In this document: positions 26,541 to 35,153 of the stretch, one piece after another
How positions within the stretch are numbered: position 1 is the stretch's first letter
Layout of the letters: every line of letters begins with the position of its first letter
Assembly (NCBI GenBank): GCA_018114805.1
Contig: CP073042.1
Span: forward strand, 1,798,001 to 1,862,000
DNA from: Candidatus Streptomyces philanthi
GTDB lineage: Bacteria > Actinomycetota > Actinomycetes > Streptomycetales > Streptomycetaceae
Reading direction: 5' to 3'
DNA: 64,000 nucleotides
Program-made: the position numbers and the translations under genes
Notes under the pieces: model-generated
What the model was told of the DNA's origin: nothing
Seen by the model: only the letters and a program-made list of their open reading frames with translations
Databases searched by the model: none

Positions 26541-26860
26541 CCCATCTCGCGACCCGTACGTCTCGCACGGCTCTGACGGCCCATGCTTCCCCCACGTCAC
26601 GCGGCCGCACCCATCCCGCGCGCCCGAACAGCCTCCAACACTCCGCCCGTTTCCGGCCACCCGAGCCGCGCCCCCGCCAGGCCCCCGGCGATCACGACGC
26701 CCCGCCCCCGGGGCCGCACCGCTCCCCCAGCCGCACCGGCCACGGCTGGTCGGGGCATACGCCGACGCGCCCCGCGACGCCGGCGCACGCCCGGCGCCCC
26801 GCGCCGCCTGGTCACGTCGTCGCCCGCCCTCATCCGACGAAGCGACCTATTCTGGCCGTC
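26541..26860. other. Intergenic, no gene seen
   Basis: It lies between the antiporter and the divergent UBP-finger gene. It is C-rich with only shadow frames. It presumably contains both promoters; none is recognised. Confidence 0.4.
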
Positions 26861-27121
26861 ATGAGCGAATGCTCCCACGTCGTCGAGCTGCCGCGCCCCG
26901 AGCCAGCCGCCCAGAGCGAGACCTGCCAGGAGTGCCTCGCGGCCGGAACACACCCCGTCCACCTGCGACTCTGCCTGACCTGCGGCCACGTCGGCTGCTG
27001 CGATTCTTCCCCGCGCCGGCACGCGTCGGCCCACCACGCGGCCACCGGCCACCCCGTCATGCGCTCCTTCGAGCCGAACGAGGACTGGCGCTGGTGCTTC
27101 GTCGACCAGACCCTCGTCTGA
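26861..27121 (+). CDS. UBP-type zinc-finger protein
   Basis: An 86-aa single-domain protein from ATG 26861. The zinc ligands are CSHV near the start, CQECLAAG, LCLTCGHVGCCD, and the HASAHHAATGHPVMRSFE histidines. Together these are the ZnF-UBP pattern that binds ubiquitin C-termini in eukaryotes. Actinobacterial versions are free-standing and of unknown role. The frame is intact. Confidence 0.85.
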   Translation: MSECSHVVELPRPEPAAQSETCQECLAAGTHPVHLRLCLTCGHVGCCDSSPRRHASAHHAATGHPVMRSFEPNEDWRWCFVDQTLV

Positions 27122-27219
27122 ACCCCGCCCGCCCCGAGCCGCCCCACGACGTGCCGCCGGCCGGGCCGTGACCCGGCCCGACCCGCCGACCGTCAGTGGC
27201 TCCCGCTACCTTTGACCGC

Positions 27220-27741
27220 ATGATCCGGCCTGCAACGCCCGCCGACGTCCCCGTGATCCACACGATGATCCGCGAGCTCGCGGAGTACGAGCGCGAGCCG
27301 GACGCGGCCAAGGCCACCGAGGAGCAGCTCCACGAGGCGCTGTTCGGCGCGCATCCGGCGGTCTTCGGGCTGATAGCCGAGCAGCCCGTCGAGCCGGCGG
27401 CCGGTACGCCGGGCGCCGGCGCGAGCGAGCCGGTCGGCTTCGCCCTGTGGTTCCGCAACTTCTCCACCTGGACCGGCACCCACGGCGTCTACCTGGAGGA
27501 CCTGTACGTCCGCCCGGAGGCGCGGGGCGCCGGCCACGGCAAGGCGCTGCTGGCCGAGCTGGCACGGATCTGCGTGGAGCGCGGGTACGAGCGCTGCGAA
27601 TGGTCGGTCCTCGACTGGAACGCGCCATCGATCGCGTTCTACGAGTCCATCGGCGCGCAGGCGATGGACGAGTGGACGGTGCGACGGCTGACCGGCGCCC
27701 CGCTGCGGGAACTCGCGGCGTTCGCCGAGAAGAACGACTGA
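27220..27741 (+). CDS. GNAT-family N-acetyltransferase
   Basis: A 173-aa protein from ATG 27220. MIRPATPADVPVIHTMIREL is the N-terminal GNAT start. YLEDLYVRPEARGAGHGKAL holds the acetyl-CoA pyrophosphate loop (R/Q-x-x-G-x-G/A), and WSVLDWNAPSIAFYESIGAQ is motif B. It resembles diamine/thialysine acetyltransferases (SSAT-like). It follows the UBP-finger gene by about 100 bp. The frame is intact. Confidence 0.9.
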   Translation: MIRPATPADVPVIHTMIRELAEYEREPDAAKATEEQLHEALFGAHPAVFGLIAEQPVEPAAGTPGAGASEPVGFALWFRNFSTWTGTHGVYLEDLYVRPEARGAGHGKALLAELARICVERGYERCEWSVLDWNAPSIAFYESIGAQAMDEWTVRRLTGAPLRELAAFAEKND

Positions 27742-28079
27742 CCTCTCCCGCCACCCCGCACTGACCAGGCACGACGCCCGTGCAACCGAGCGCGGGCGGC
27801 GGGCGGGGCGAGCAACGCGACGCCATCTGTTTCGATTCGGGGCCGCCAACCCCTAGCCACTTTGCGTACTCATAAACTTACCATGAGTGACAGTTGCGTG
27901 CCTCCGGCCCCCGTGCTCACCCTGGGCGAGCCATGCTCCGTCCGGGCGACACGAGGCCACAGATCGCGATAGCGTCGCAGGCGAACCGTGTGCCGCGCCG
28001 GATCGTCCGCCTCCACCATAAGGGCTGACGGCCGGCGTTGATATCAGCTCAACCAGCTTGTGTCACCTTGGAGGTGAGG
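27742..28079. other. Regulatory region upstream of ushX-sigH
   Basis: This 338-bp region has no gene. It contains the inverted repeats ACTCAT-N9-ATGAGT at 27868-27888 and GTTGA/TCAAC near 28037-28053. In S. coelicolor the sigH region has several promoters, including stress-induced and developmentally controlled ones, so a long regulatory region fits. Confidence 0.5.
27868..27888. promoter_or_regulatory. Inverted repeat, possible operator upstream of ushX-sigH
   Basis: ACTCAT at 27868-27873 and ATGAGT at 27883-27888, a perfect 6-bp inverted repeat with a 9-base A/T-rich centre. It is about 200 bp before the ushX start in an otherwise G/C-rich region. Confidence 0.45.
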
Positions 28080-28493
28080 GTGTCCCAGATCGCAGGCGAG
28101 CCCGGGACCCAGGACTTCGTGGAAGTCCGGTTGCCCGCTGAGGGTGCCTACCTGTCGGTGCTGCGTACGGCCACAGCCGGCCTAGCGGCCCGTTTGGACT
28201 TCACCCTCGACGAGATCGAGGACCTGCGCATCGCCGTCGACGAAGCGTGCGCGATTCTCCTGCGACAAGCGGTTCCCGGCAGCATCCTCAGTTGTGTTTT
28301 CCGATTGGTCGGCGACGCGCTACGGGTGACCGTCTCAGCGCCCACCACCGACGGCCGCGCTCCCGAGCGCGACACCTTCGCCTGGACGGTGCTCTCCGCG
28401 CTGGCCGGCGAGGTCGACTCGACGGTCGCCGACGACCGGACGGTCAGCATCAGCCTGCACAAGAAGCGCGGCGCCGGGCCCGGGCAGCCGTAA
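28080..28493 (+). CDS. ushX: Anti-sigma factor UshX (RsbW-like kinase fold), antagonist of SigH
   Basis: A 137-aa protein from GTG 28080 with GGAGGTGAG upstream; the GTG at 28074 is in frame. FVEVRLPAEGAYLSVLRTAT begins a GHKL/HATPase fold. LDEIEDLRIAVDEACAILLR contains the N-box-like region, and ISLHKKRGAGPG is the end. It immediately precedes the sigma gene, and position plus synteny match ushX (also called prsH or rshA) of S. coelicolor. There it binds sigma-H and is itself countered by BldG-type antagonists. The frame is intact. Confidence 0.85.
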   Translation: MSQIAGEPGTQDFVEVRLPAEGAYLSVLRTATAGLAARLDFTLDEIEDLRIAVDEACAILLRQAVPGSILSCVFRLVGDALRVTVSAPTTDGRAPERDTFAWTVLSALAGEVDSTVADDRTVSISLHKKRGAGPGQP

Positions 28494-28509
28494 CGGAAAG
28501 GGGGGCTCC

Positions 28510-29415
28510 GTGAGTACTGCATCATCGCGGGGGGTGCGCGCCCCGGCCATACCGCAGCAGCCGGACGGGCCGCATCCCGCGGACCCGGAGCCGACCGGCG
28601 ACGGACCAGAGCGGGCGGACCACATGGATCAGCACCAGCACGGACAGCGGACCCACGATCCACAGGACCGAAGCGGCGCACGAGCAATGTTGATAGAGCT
28701 GCGCGAGCTCCCCGACGGTTCCCCCGAGCGGGCCGAACTCCGCAACAGCCTCGTGCGCATGCACCTCCCCTTGGTGGAGCACCTCGCGCGCCGCTTCCGC
28801 AACCGCGGGGAGCCCCTCGACGACCTGACCCAGGTCGCCACCATCGGACTGATCAAATCGGTCGACCGCTTCGACCCCGACCGTGGCGTGGAGTTCTCCA
28901 CGTACGCGACGCCCACGGTCGTCGGCGAGATCAAGCGCCACTTCCGCGACAAGGGCTGGGCCGTGCGCGTCCCGCGGCGCCTCCAGGAGCTGCGGCTGGC
29001 CCTGACCACGGCGACCGCGGAGCTGTCCCAGCGGCACGGCCGCGCCCCCACCGTGCACGAGCTGGCCGAGCATCTCGGCATCTCGGAGGAGGAGGTCCTG
29101 GAGGGGTTGGAGTCCGCCAACGCCTACAGCACCCTCTCGCTCGACGTCCCCGACACGGACGACGAGTCCCCGGCCGTGGCCGACACCCTCGGCGCCGAGG
29201 ACGAGGCCCTGGAGGGCGTCGAGTACCGGGAGTCCCTCAAGCCGCTGCTTGAGGACCTGCCACCGCGCGAGAAGAAGATCCTGCTGCTGCGGTTCTTCGG
29301 CAACATGACCCAGTCGCAGATCGCCCAGGAGGTCGGGATCTCCCAGATGCACGTCTCCCGGCTCCTCGCGCGCACCCTCGCCCAGCTCCGGGAGAAGCTG
29401 CTCGTGGAGGAGTAG
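28510..29415 (+). CDS. sigH: Group 3 RNA polymerase sigma factor SigH (SigB/F family)
   Basis: A 301-aa protein from GTG 28510, 16 bp after ushX. The first 60 residues are a polar extension. Region 2 reads PLVEHLARRFRNRGEPLDDL and FDPDRGVEFSTYATPTVVGE; region 3 includes HFRDKGWAVRVPRRLQELRL; region 4.2 is MTQSQIAQEVGISQMHVSRL. In S. coelicolor SigH directs osmotic/heat stress and septation genes. The extension agrees with the several N-terminal forms known for SigH. SigF is a close paralogue; the pairing with UshX and the nearby wblE favour SigH. The frame is intact. Confidence 0.85.
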   Translation: MSTASSRGVRAPAIPQQPDGPHPADPEPTGDGPERADHMDQHQHGQRTHDPQDRSGARAMLIELRELPDGSPERAELRNSLVRMHLPLVEHLARRFRNRGEPLDDLTQVATIGLIKSVDRFDPDRGVEFSTYATPTVVGEIKRHFRDKGWAVRVPRRLQELRLALTTATAELSQRHGRAPTVHELAEHLGISEEEVLEGLESANAYSTLSLDVPDTDDESPAVADTLGAEDEALEGVEYRESLKPLLEDLPPREKKILLLRFFGNMTQSQIAQEVGISQMHVSRLLARTLAQLREKLLVEE

Positions 29416-29541
29416 GCGTGCCCCGACCGGCGACCGGCGGCCCTGCCCAGCGGGGACGCCGGAGCCGCGGCCCGCGCGCCGCTGACAGGCGTGCCGGCGG
29501 TGTCCGGCAGCGGCGTGCGGCGCGGGCGGCGGTGCGGTGCG

Positions 29542-30180
29542 TTACGCGTCCCGTGGCCCGATGCCCAGCGCCTCGGTCGCCGTGGGGTTGACGAGCAGCA
29601 CGAGGGCCGCGAGGGCCGCCACACCGACGGCGATCCCGCCCGCAATCAGCGCGCCACCGGAGTTGATCAGCGTCCAGGCCACGGGCAGCGCCATGATCTG
29701 CGTGATCATCGCCGGCCCCCGGCTCCAGCGACGGCGCAGCCACAGCCCGCGCGCGGCCACCAGCGGCAGCGCGGCCAGCACGAAGAAGACCACCGCGAGG
29801 ATCTCCGCCTGCTTCGGGCTGTCCGGATCCCCGGCCAGGCCCATCACCATCAGATAGACCCCGTACGCGGCGAGCAGCGCGCCCTCGGCGGCGGTGATGA
29901 CCGCGGCACCGGTGATGCGTGCCGGTAGCGGCCCGGACGGCGCCTGCTGGGCGTCCGACGCTCCCCGCGCGGCCGACGCGCCGGGCTCCCCGTCCCGCCC
30001 CGCCGTGCGCCCGCCCGCCGGGCCGCCGGCCCGGGCGGATGTGACCGAAGACTCGTCCCGCACGGCCGACTGGGGAACGGCCTGGTCCGCGGCGGCCTTC
30101 TTGGCCGGTCGCGTCGTCCTGGCCGCTGCCGCGGGCTTCCTGCCGCGCTGCGCGGGGCGGCGGTTCTGCTTGCTGCTCAC
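29542..30180 (-). CDS. Integral membrane protein with basic N-terminal tail
   Basis: A 212-aa protein from the GTG at 30178-30180. The first 90 residues are Lys/Arg/Ala/Pro-rich and likely cytosolic (SSKQNRRPAQRGRKPAAAAR). Four membrane segments follow: ITGAAVITAAEGALLAAYGV, ILAVVFFVLAALPLVAARGL, ITQIMALPVAWTLINSGG and IAVGVAALAALVLLVNP. No catalytic motif is seen. It is divergent from the lipid kinase gene. Conserved in streptomycetes as far as I recall; function unknown. Confidence 0.75.
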   Translation of the reverse strand: MSSKQNRRPAQRGRKPAAAARTTRPAKKAAADQAVPQSAVRDESSVTSARAGGPAGGRTAGRDGEPGASAARGASDAQQAPSGPLPARITGAAVITAAEGALLAAYGVYLMVMGLAGDPDSPKQAEILAVVFFVLAALPLVAARGLWLRRRWSRGPAMITQIMALPVAWTLINSGGALIAGGIAVGVAALAALVLLVNPTATEALGIGPRDA

Positions 30181-30307
30181 CCCAGCAGGGTAGTGCGTCG
30201 GCTCCCCGCCACCACGGCCGCCGGGGAGCCGGCCCGTGCCGCCCCGTGGCCGTGCAACCACACCCAGGGGGTGGGGACGGTATGAACAGGTAGGTAGTCT
30301 GCATCGC

Positions 30308-31276
30308 ATGCGCGCGCTTCTCGTGGTCAACCCGGCAGCAACCACCACCAGTGCCCGCACCCGTGACGTGCTGATCCACGCACTCGCCAGCGACCTCAAG
30401 CTGGAGGTCGCGAACACGGAGTACCGGGGGCACGCACGCGATCTGGCCCGCCGGGCGGCCGAGAACGGCACGTACGACGTGGTGGTGGCCCTCGGCGGCG
30501 ACGGCACCGTCAACGAGGTGGTCAACGGGTTGCTGCACCACGGGCCCGCGCCGAGCGACCTGCCGCGGCTGGCGGTGGTCCCGGGCGGCTCCACCAACGT
30601 CTTCGCGCGGGCGCTGGGCCTGCCCAACCACGTCGTGGAGGCGACCGGCGCCCTGCTCGCCGCGCTCCGCGAGGGCAGCGAACGCACGGTGGGCCTCGGT
30701 ATCGCGGCCGGCACCCCCGGCTCCGCGGACGAAGCCGTGCCGGCGCGCTGGTTCACCTTCTGCGCGGGCTTCGGATTCGACGCCGGGGTCATCGGCCGGG
30801 TCGAGCAGCAGCGCGAGCGCGGCAAGCGCTCGACCCACGCGCTGTACGTGCGGCAGGCGCTGCGGCAGTTCTTCGGCGAACCACACCGCCGGCAGGGCAC
30901 GATCACGATCGAACGGCCGGGCGAGGACCCCATCACCGACCTGGCGCTGTCGATAGTCTGCAACACCTCGCCGTGGACCTACTTCGGCAACCGCCCGATC
31001 TACGCGTCGCCCAAGGCGTCCTTCGACACCGGCCTCGACGTGCTCGGACTGACCAAGCTGACGACCCCGGCGGTGACGCGCTACGCGACCCACCTGCTGA
31101 CGTCAACGCCCGAGCGCGGACCGCACGGCAAGCACGCGATGTCACTGCACGACCTCGCCGACTTCACCTTGCAATCGCAGGCGCCGTTGCCCCTCCAGAT
31201 GGACGGTGACCACCTGGGACTGCGTACGAGCGTGACGTTCACAGGCGTACGGCATGCACTGCGTGTGATTGTGTGA
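30308..31276 (+). CDS. Diacylglycerol kinase-family lipid kinase
   Basis: A 322-aa protein from ATG 30308. MRALLVVNPAATTTSARTRD is the N-terminal strand. VVALGGDGTVNEVVNGLL is the GGDGT nucleotide-binding motif, and LAVVPGGSTNVFARALGL the second glycine block. A DAGK C-terminal beta domain (ICNTSPWTYFGNRPIYASP; GLDVLGLTKL) follows. The family phosphorylates diacylglycerol or sphingoid lipids using ATP. The gene sits between sigH and wblE with an intact frame. Confidence 0.9.
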   Translation: MRALLVVNPAATTTSARTRDVLIHALASDLKLEVANTEYRGHARDLARRAAENGTYDVVVALGGDGTVNEVVNGLLHHGPAPSDLPRLAVVPGGSTNVFARALGLPNHVVEATGALLAALREGSERTVGLGIAAGTPGSADEAVPARWFTFCAGFGFDAGVIGRVEQQRERGKRSTHALYVRQALRQFFGEPHRRQGTITIERPGEDPITDLALSIVCNTSPWTYFGNRPIYASPKASFDTGLDVLGLTKLTTPAVTRYATHLLTSTPERGPHGKHAMSLHDLADFTLQSQAPLPLQMDGDHLGLRTSVTFTGVRHALRVIV

Positions 31277-31590
31277 GTGGCAGGGGCAAAAATCCTTCCA
31301 CTCGAACGTTTAGCCTGGCTTCCCCCTGTGGAAGTACGGCTGTGACTGAGGCGACACCGTGGATTCAAAAAAACTTTCCGGAAGGGGTTGTATCCGCCGC
31401 CGAGGTTTGCGACTCTCTTCATGGCGATCGGGACGGCCGCACCAGGCACCGATGAGAGCCGGAATCCCCCTCCTTATGACTTCAGGTCCGCATCGGGCAA
31501 CTGGGCGGTGGACCTTCCGTTGCGGGGGGATTCGTGAAAGCGTTCACATTCACAAGCAATGAACCCGCAATACGAGGAGATGGAGCAGCC
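31277..31590 (+). promoter_or_regulatory. Long leader/promoter region of wblE
   Basis: 314 bp without a gene. GAATCCCCC (31462-31470) can pair with GGGGGATTC (31525-31533), enclosing about 54 bases. A run TTCAAAAAAACTTTCC near 31365 is unusually A/T-rich. wblE genes are known for long leaders; the hairpin may be part of one. Confidence 0.45.
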
Positions 31591-31848
31591 ATGGACTGGC
31601 GTCACAACGCCGTTTGCCGCGAGGAAGACCCCGAGCTGTTCTTCCCCATCGGCAACACCGGTCCTGCGCTGCTGCAGATCGAGGAAGCCAAGGCCGTCTG
31701 CCGTCGCTGCCCCGTCATGGAGGAGTGCCTGCAGTGGGCGCTGGAGTCCGGCCAGGACTCCGGCGTCTGGGGTGGCCTCAGCGAGGACGAGCGCCGCGCG
31801 ATGAAGCGCCGCGCCGCTCGCAACCGGGCGCGCAACGCCAGCGCCTGA
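31591..31848 (+). CDS. wblE: WhiB-family iron-sulfur transcription factor WblE
   Basis: An 85-aa protein from ATG 31591 (MDWRHNAVCREEDPELFFP); an upstream in-frame start would add 19 residues but has no good ribosome site. Four cysteines bind the [4Fe-4S] cluster (NAVC; CRRCPVMEEC), followed by the turn GVWGG and the basic DNA-binding tail RRAMKRRAARNRARNASA. The sequence is near-identical, from memory, to S. coelicolor WblE, a WhiB1-type regulator thought to act with the principal sigma factor. The frame is intact. Confidence 0.95.
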   Translation: MDWRHNAVCREEDPELFFPIGNTGPALLQIEEAKAVCRRCPVMEECLQWALESGQDSGVWGGLSEDERRAMKRRAARNRARNASA

Positions 31849-32558
31849 CCCTCGGCCCCCGAGCCGCAGCGCGCAGTACCCCCGATGCTCTGTCAGGCTC
31901 CGCCCCCGGTTCCAGGGCCGGGAGGTGCCAAGGGCGGTGCCCCCACAGCAACGTGAGCTTTGAGCCCCGGACCAGATGGGTCCGGGGCTCAGTGCTGTGC
32001 CCACTCACCGCGATCGACCGGCTCCCCGCGCGCGTCCCCCGCCGCCCCTGCCGGCGCGCCAGACCGCGCGAACCGCTGGGCGCGAGGCTGGGATTCCGCA
32101 CACCGGAGCACGCGGCCGCCGCATCGCTGACGTGATGTCCGGACAGCCGCGCCGCACAACGCCCCGCGCACGGCACGGAGGGCGTGGGCGTAGGCAACGG
32201 TCCGATATCGATCGAGGGTGCGCCCGCACGTGAGCCCGGTCGCCGGCCGCCGCACGCGCCCGCCGACCGGCCATCCGGGCCCCGCGCAGCTCCGTCGCCC
32301 ATAACGAATGGGCGACTTTGCCTGACGCACCGTGAACTCCGCGTGTCGGTCTCGCTCCTGCGTACACCCGTAGACCGGGTGAACATCATTCGACCGAGCG
32401 TGCGAGGCTCATGCCCGCGAACACCGTTGCCGAGGCGCGTCGCGCGGCGTCGGAGGCGCCCGTCGGGCTCGCGCGCACGGGGCGGCCTCCGGTGCCTCGG
32501 TGCGGGGCGGACCAGAGGCGTGGGTGGGTACGCCCCCGGGTGTCAGCCGTCGCGGGCG
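31849..32558. other. Intergenic region with terminator, no gene seen
   Basis: 710 bp between convergent wblE and the histidine kinase. It contains the hairpin at 31962-31990. Frames on both strands are shadows with poor residue composition, and I see no supported gene. The size suggests a lost gene or a small RNA. Confidence 0.45.
31962..31990 (+). terminator. Terminator after wblE
   Basis: GAGCCCCGGACC (31962-31973) and GGTCCGGGGCTC (31979-31990) form a perfect 12-bp stem with a 5-base loop. Confidence 0.85.
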
Positions 32559-34037
32559 TCAGCTCTTCTCCGCGCGCACCGGCAGGTCGAGGACGACCCG
32601 GGCGCCGCCGGTGGGGGCCGGGACCATGGTAAAGGTGCCGCCCAACTCCCCTTCCACCAACGTCCGTACGATCTGGAGGCCGCGGTTCCCCGCCTCCCGC
32701 GGGTCGAAGCCCTCGGGCAGGCCGCGCCCGTCGTCCTGCACGGTGACCAGCAACCGGCCTTCGGTCCTGGTGCAGCCGCGGAAGCCGCGGACCGCGCCGA
32801 CCTCGACCGTGCCCTGCTCACCCGGGCCGAAGCCGTGCTCAAGCGCGTTCTGCAGCACCTCAGTGAGGACCATCGCGAGGGGCGTGGCCACCTCGGCGTC
32901 CAAGATGCCGAACCGTCCGGTGCGCCGGCCGGCGACGGTGCCGGGCGCGATCTCCGCGACCATGGCCAGCACCCGGTCGGCGATCTCGTCGAACTCGACG
33001 CGCTCGTCCAGGTTCTGCGACAGCGTCTCGTGCACGATCGCGATCGAACCCACCCTGCGGACGGCCTCGTTGAGCGCCTCTCGTCCCTGTTCCGAGTCCA
33101 TCCGCCGGGCCTGGAGGCGCAGCAGGGCGGCCACGGTCTGCAGGTTGTTCTTCACCCGGTGGTGGATCTCGCGGATCGTGGCGTCCTTGGTGATCAGCTC
33201 CCGCTCCCTGCGCCGCAGTTCGGTGACGTCGCGCAGCAGCACGAGCGAGCCGATGTGGGAACCCTTGGGCTTGAGGGGAATGGCTCGTACCTGGATGACG
33301 CCCTCGTCGCCCTCCACCTCGAACTCGCGCGGCGCCCAGCCGCTGGCCAGCTTGACCAGCGCCTCGTCCACCGGGCCACGGGCGGGGGCAAGTTCGGCGG
33401 TGGTACGGCCGAGGTGGTGCCCGACCAGGTCGGCGGCGAGGCCGAGCCGGTGGTAGGCGGAGAGGGCGTTGGGGCTCGCGTACTGCACAACGCCCTCCGC
33501 GTCGAGCCGGATCAGCCCGTCCCCCGCGCGCGGCGAGGCGTCCATGTCCACCTGCTGCCCGGGAAACGGAAAGGCCCCGGCGGCGATCATCTGGGCGAGG
33601 TCGGAGGCACTCTGCAGGTACGTGAGCTCGAGCCGGCTCGGGGTCCGCACGGTGAGCAGGTTGGTGTTGCGGGCGATGACGCCGAGCACCCGGCCGTCGC
33701 GGCGGACCGGGATCGACTCCACCCGTACCGGCACCTCCTCGCGCCACTCCGGGTCCCCCTCGCGCACGATCCGCCCCTCGTCCAGCGCGGCGTCCAGCAT
33801 CGGCCGGCGTCCGCGCGGGACGAGGTGACCCACCATGTCGTCCTGGTAGGAGGTCGGCCCGGTGTTGGGCCGCATCTGGGCGACCGAGACGTACCGCGTC
33901 CCGTCCCGGGTGGGAACCCACAGCACGAGATCGGCGAAGGACAGGTCGGAGAGCAACTGCCACTCCGAAACCAGCAGGTGGAGCCACTCGAGGTCGGAGT
34001 CGTCCAGAGCGGTGTGCTGGCGTACGAGATCGTTCAT
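32559..34037 (-). CDS. PdtaS-like cytosolic sensor histidine kinase
   Basis: A 492-aa protein from the ATG at 34035-34037. The N-terminal GAF-type domain is SFADLVLWVPTRDGTRYVSV. A PAS domain follows (LIRLDAEGVVQYASPNALSA). The HisKA_2 helix TIREIHHRVKNNLQTVAALL carries the phosphoacceptor His. The ATPase domain contains VLTEVLQNALEHGF (N box) and QDDGRGLPEGFDPREAGNRG (G boxes). In the family it phosphorylates an ANTAR RNA-binding response regulator (PdtaR). No partner lies in this window. The frame is intact. Confidence 0.9.
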   Translation of the reverse strand: MNDLVRQHTALDDSDLEWLHLLVSEWQLLSDLSFADLVLWVPTRDGTRYVSVAQMRPNTGPTSYQDDMVGHLVPRGRRPMLDAALDEGRIVREGDPEWREEVPVRVESIPVRRDGRVLGVIARNTNLLTVRTPSRLELTYLQSASDLAQMIAAGAFPFPGQQVDMDASPRAGDGLIRLDAEGVVQYASPNALSAYHRLGLAADLVGHHLGRTTAELAPARGPVDEALVKLASGWAPREFEVEGDEGVIQVRAIPLKPKGSHIGSLVLLRDVTELRRRERELITKDATIREIHHRVKNNLQTVAALLRLQARRMDSEQGREALNEAVRRVGSIAIVHETLSQNLDERVEFDEIADRVLAMVAEIAPGTVAGRRTGRFGILDAEVATPLAMVLTEVLQNALEHGFGPGEQGTVEVGAVRGFRGCTRTEGRLLVTVQDDGRGLPEGFDPREAGNRGLQIVRTLVEGELGGTFTMVPAPTGGARVVLDLPVRAEKS

Positions 34038-34428
34038 GGAGGGCACCCGGCGAGCCTACCCGGGCCCTCCCACGACCACGAGCCAGTCCGCGCACAGCCG
34101 TAGACAGCGGAGAATGGTCTAGTCCACAATGGGCCGTACACGACCTCCGCTCTCCCCGCACAGGAGAGTGGACCGAGGCTCACGGCGCTCTCTGCCCTGA
34201 CCGCGCCGAAGCCTCAGGTCGGCCGAACCGGCCGATGCAACTCCGGGCTGCGGTGCCGCGCGGGTTGAGGGTCCCGCCCTGGCGGCGCGGCCCGCGGGTC
34301 TTTCCGAGCCCGCCGACCCTCTCCCGCGAGCGCGCTGAACCGCCGCTCCACTCCCCTGTGCGATGTCCACGGACTCCTGCGCGATGTCCACGGACTCCGC
34401 GTCCCGCCCGCCCGGGGCGCGCCGGCTC
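34038..34428. other. Intergenic region with a DasR-like site, no gene seen
   Basis: 390 bp between the histidine kinase and tetR. The only notable signal is the dre-like sequence at 34115-34126. GCGATGTCCACGGACTC occurs twice in tandem near 34361-34397. Confidence 0.4.
34115..34126. promoter_or_regulatory. DasR-responsive element (dre)-like site
   Basis: TGGTCTAGTCCA, closely matching the DasR/chitinase-promoter element TGGTCTAGACCA. It lies about 80 bp upstream of the histidine kinase start. Confidence 0.5.
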
Positions 34429-35073
34429 TCAGCCGGGTATGTCACCCGTCTCCGCCGGCCAGGCCGCCATCGCCGTGTGGGCCACGATCTCCAGCGTCGC
34501 CCGGTCGACGCCGTCCCTGGCCTGCTGGGCCATGCCGTGCAGCACGACCGTGCAGTAGACGGCGAGGGCGTGGGCGTCGGTATCGCTCGGCAGTATGCCC
34601 GCCTCGATGTCGGCGGCGATACGCCGCTCGACCGCCGCAATCCCCTCGTTCCGACGCTCGACCAGGCCCTGGGCGACTTCGTTGGACTGCGGGGTGCAGT
34701 TGGTCGCGGCGCTGATCAGCATGCACCCGCGCGGATACCCCGGCAGCGTCTGCCAGGCCGCCGCCTCGTGCAACATGCGCGCCACGGCGCGGCGCGCGGT
34801 CGGCTCCTCTTCCAGGGCACGGTCGATGAAGCTGCCGAACTCGCGCAGATAGGACTCGATGGCCTCCTCGAAGAGCGTCTTCTTGTCCCCGAAGGCCGCG
34901 TAGAGACTCGGTGCCTTGACGCCCATCGCCCGCATCAGGTCCGCGATGGAGACCGCCTCGAAGCCGCGGTCCCAGAACTCTATGGTCGCGGCCCGCAGCG
35001 CCGCGTCCCGGTCGAAGGAGCGGGGCCTCCCCCGCCTCACCGTCCCCTCAGATGCCTCGTTCGTGGTAGCCAT
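34429..35073 (-). CDS. TetR-family transcriptional regulator
   Basis: A 214-aa protein from the ATG at 35071-35073. The N-terminal helix-turn-helix is AALRAATIEFWDRGFEAVSI and ADLMRAMGVKAPSLYAAFGD. The C-terminal ligand domain includes ARMLHEAAAWQTLPGYPRGC and LISAATNCTP, as in the TetR_C subgroup that controls adjacent reductases. It is divergent from the SDR gene across an 80-bp region with the palindrome at 35081-35102, so it probably represses both. The frame is intact. Confidence 0.9.
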   Translation of the reverse strand: MATTNEASEGTVRRGRPRSFDRDAALRAATIEFWDRGFEAVSIADLMRAMGVKAPSLYAAFGDKKTLFEEAIESYLREFGSFIDRALEEEPTARRAVARMLHEAAAWQTLPGYPRGCMLISAATNCTPQSNEVAQGLVERRNEGIAAVERRIAADIEAGILPSDTDAHALAVYCTVVLHGMAQQARDGVDRATLEIVAHTAMAAWPAETGDIPG

Positions 35074-35080
35074 GACCCCA

Positions 35081-35102
35081 TTCTATAGCGGCCACTAGAT
35101 AA
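35081..35102. promoter_or_regulatory. Probable TetR operator
   Basis: A 22-bp imperfect palindrome, TTCTATAGCGG then CCACTAGATAA, centred at 35091/35092; 8 of 11 positions pair. It starts 8 bp before the tetR start codon and lies about 50 bp before the SDR start, the position expected for a shared repressor site. Confidence 0.65.
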
Positions 35103-35153
35103 TGTGCTACGGTCTTTATGTATCGACCCCTAAAGAAAAAGGGGGGCGTGACC

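Noticed and set aside
28510..29415. Naming the sigma factor SigF
   Set aside because: Region sequences are close to SigF, but the upstream UshX-like gene, the nearby wblE and the position between sodN and dasR fit sigH better.
32184..34103. 639-codon forward frame opposite the histidine kinase
   Set aside because: It is the antisense shadow of a gene with intact HisKA_2 and ATPase motifs.
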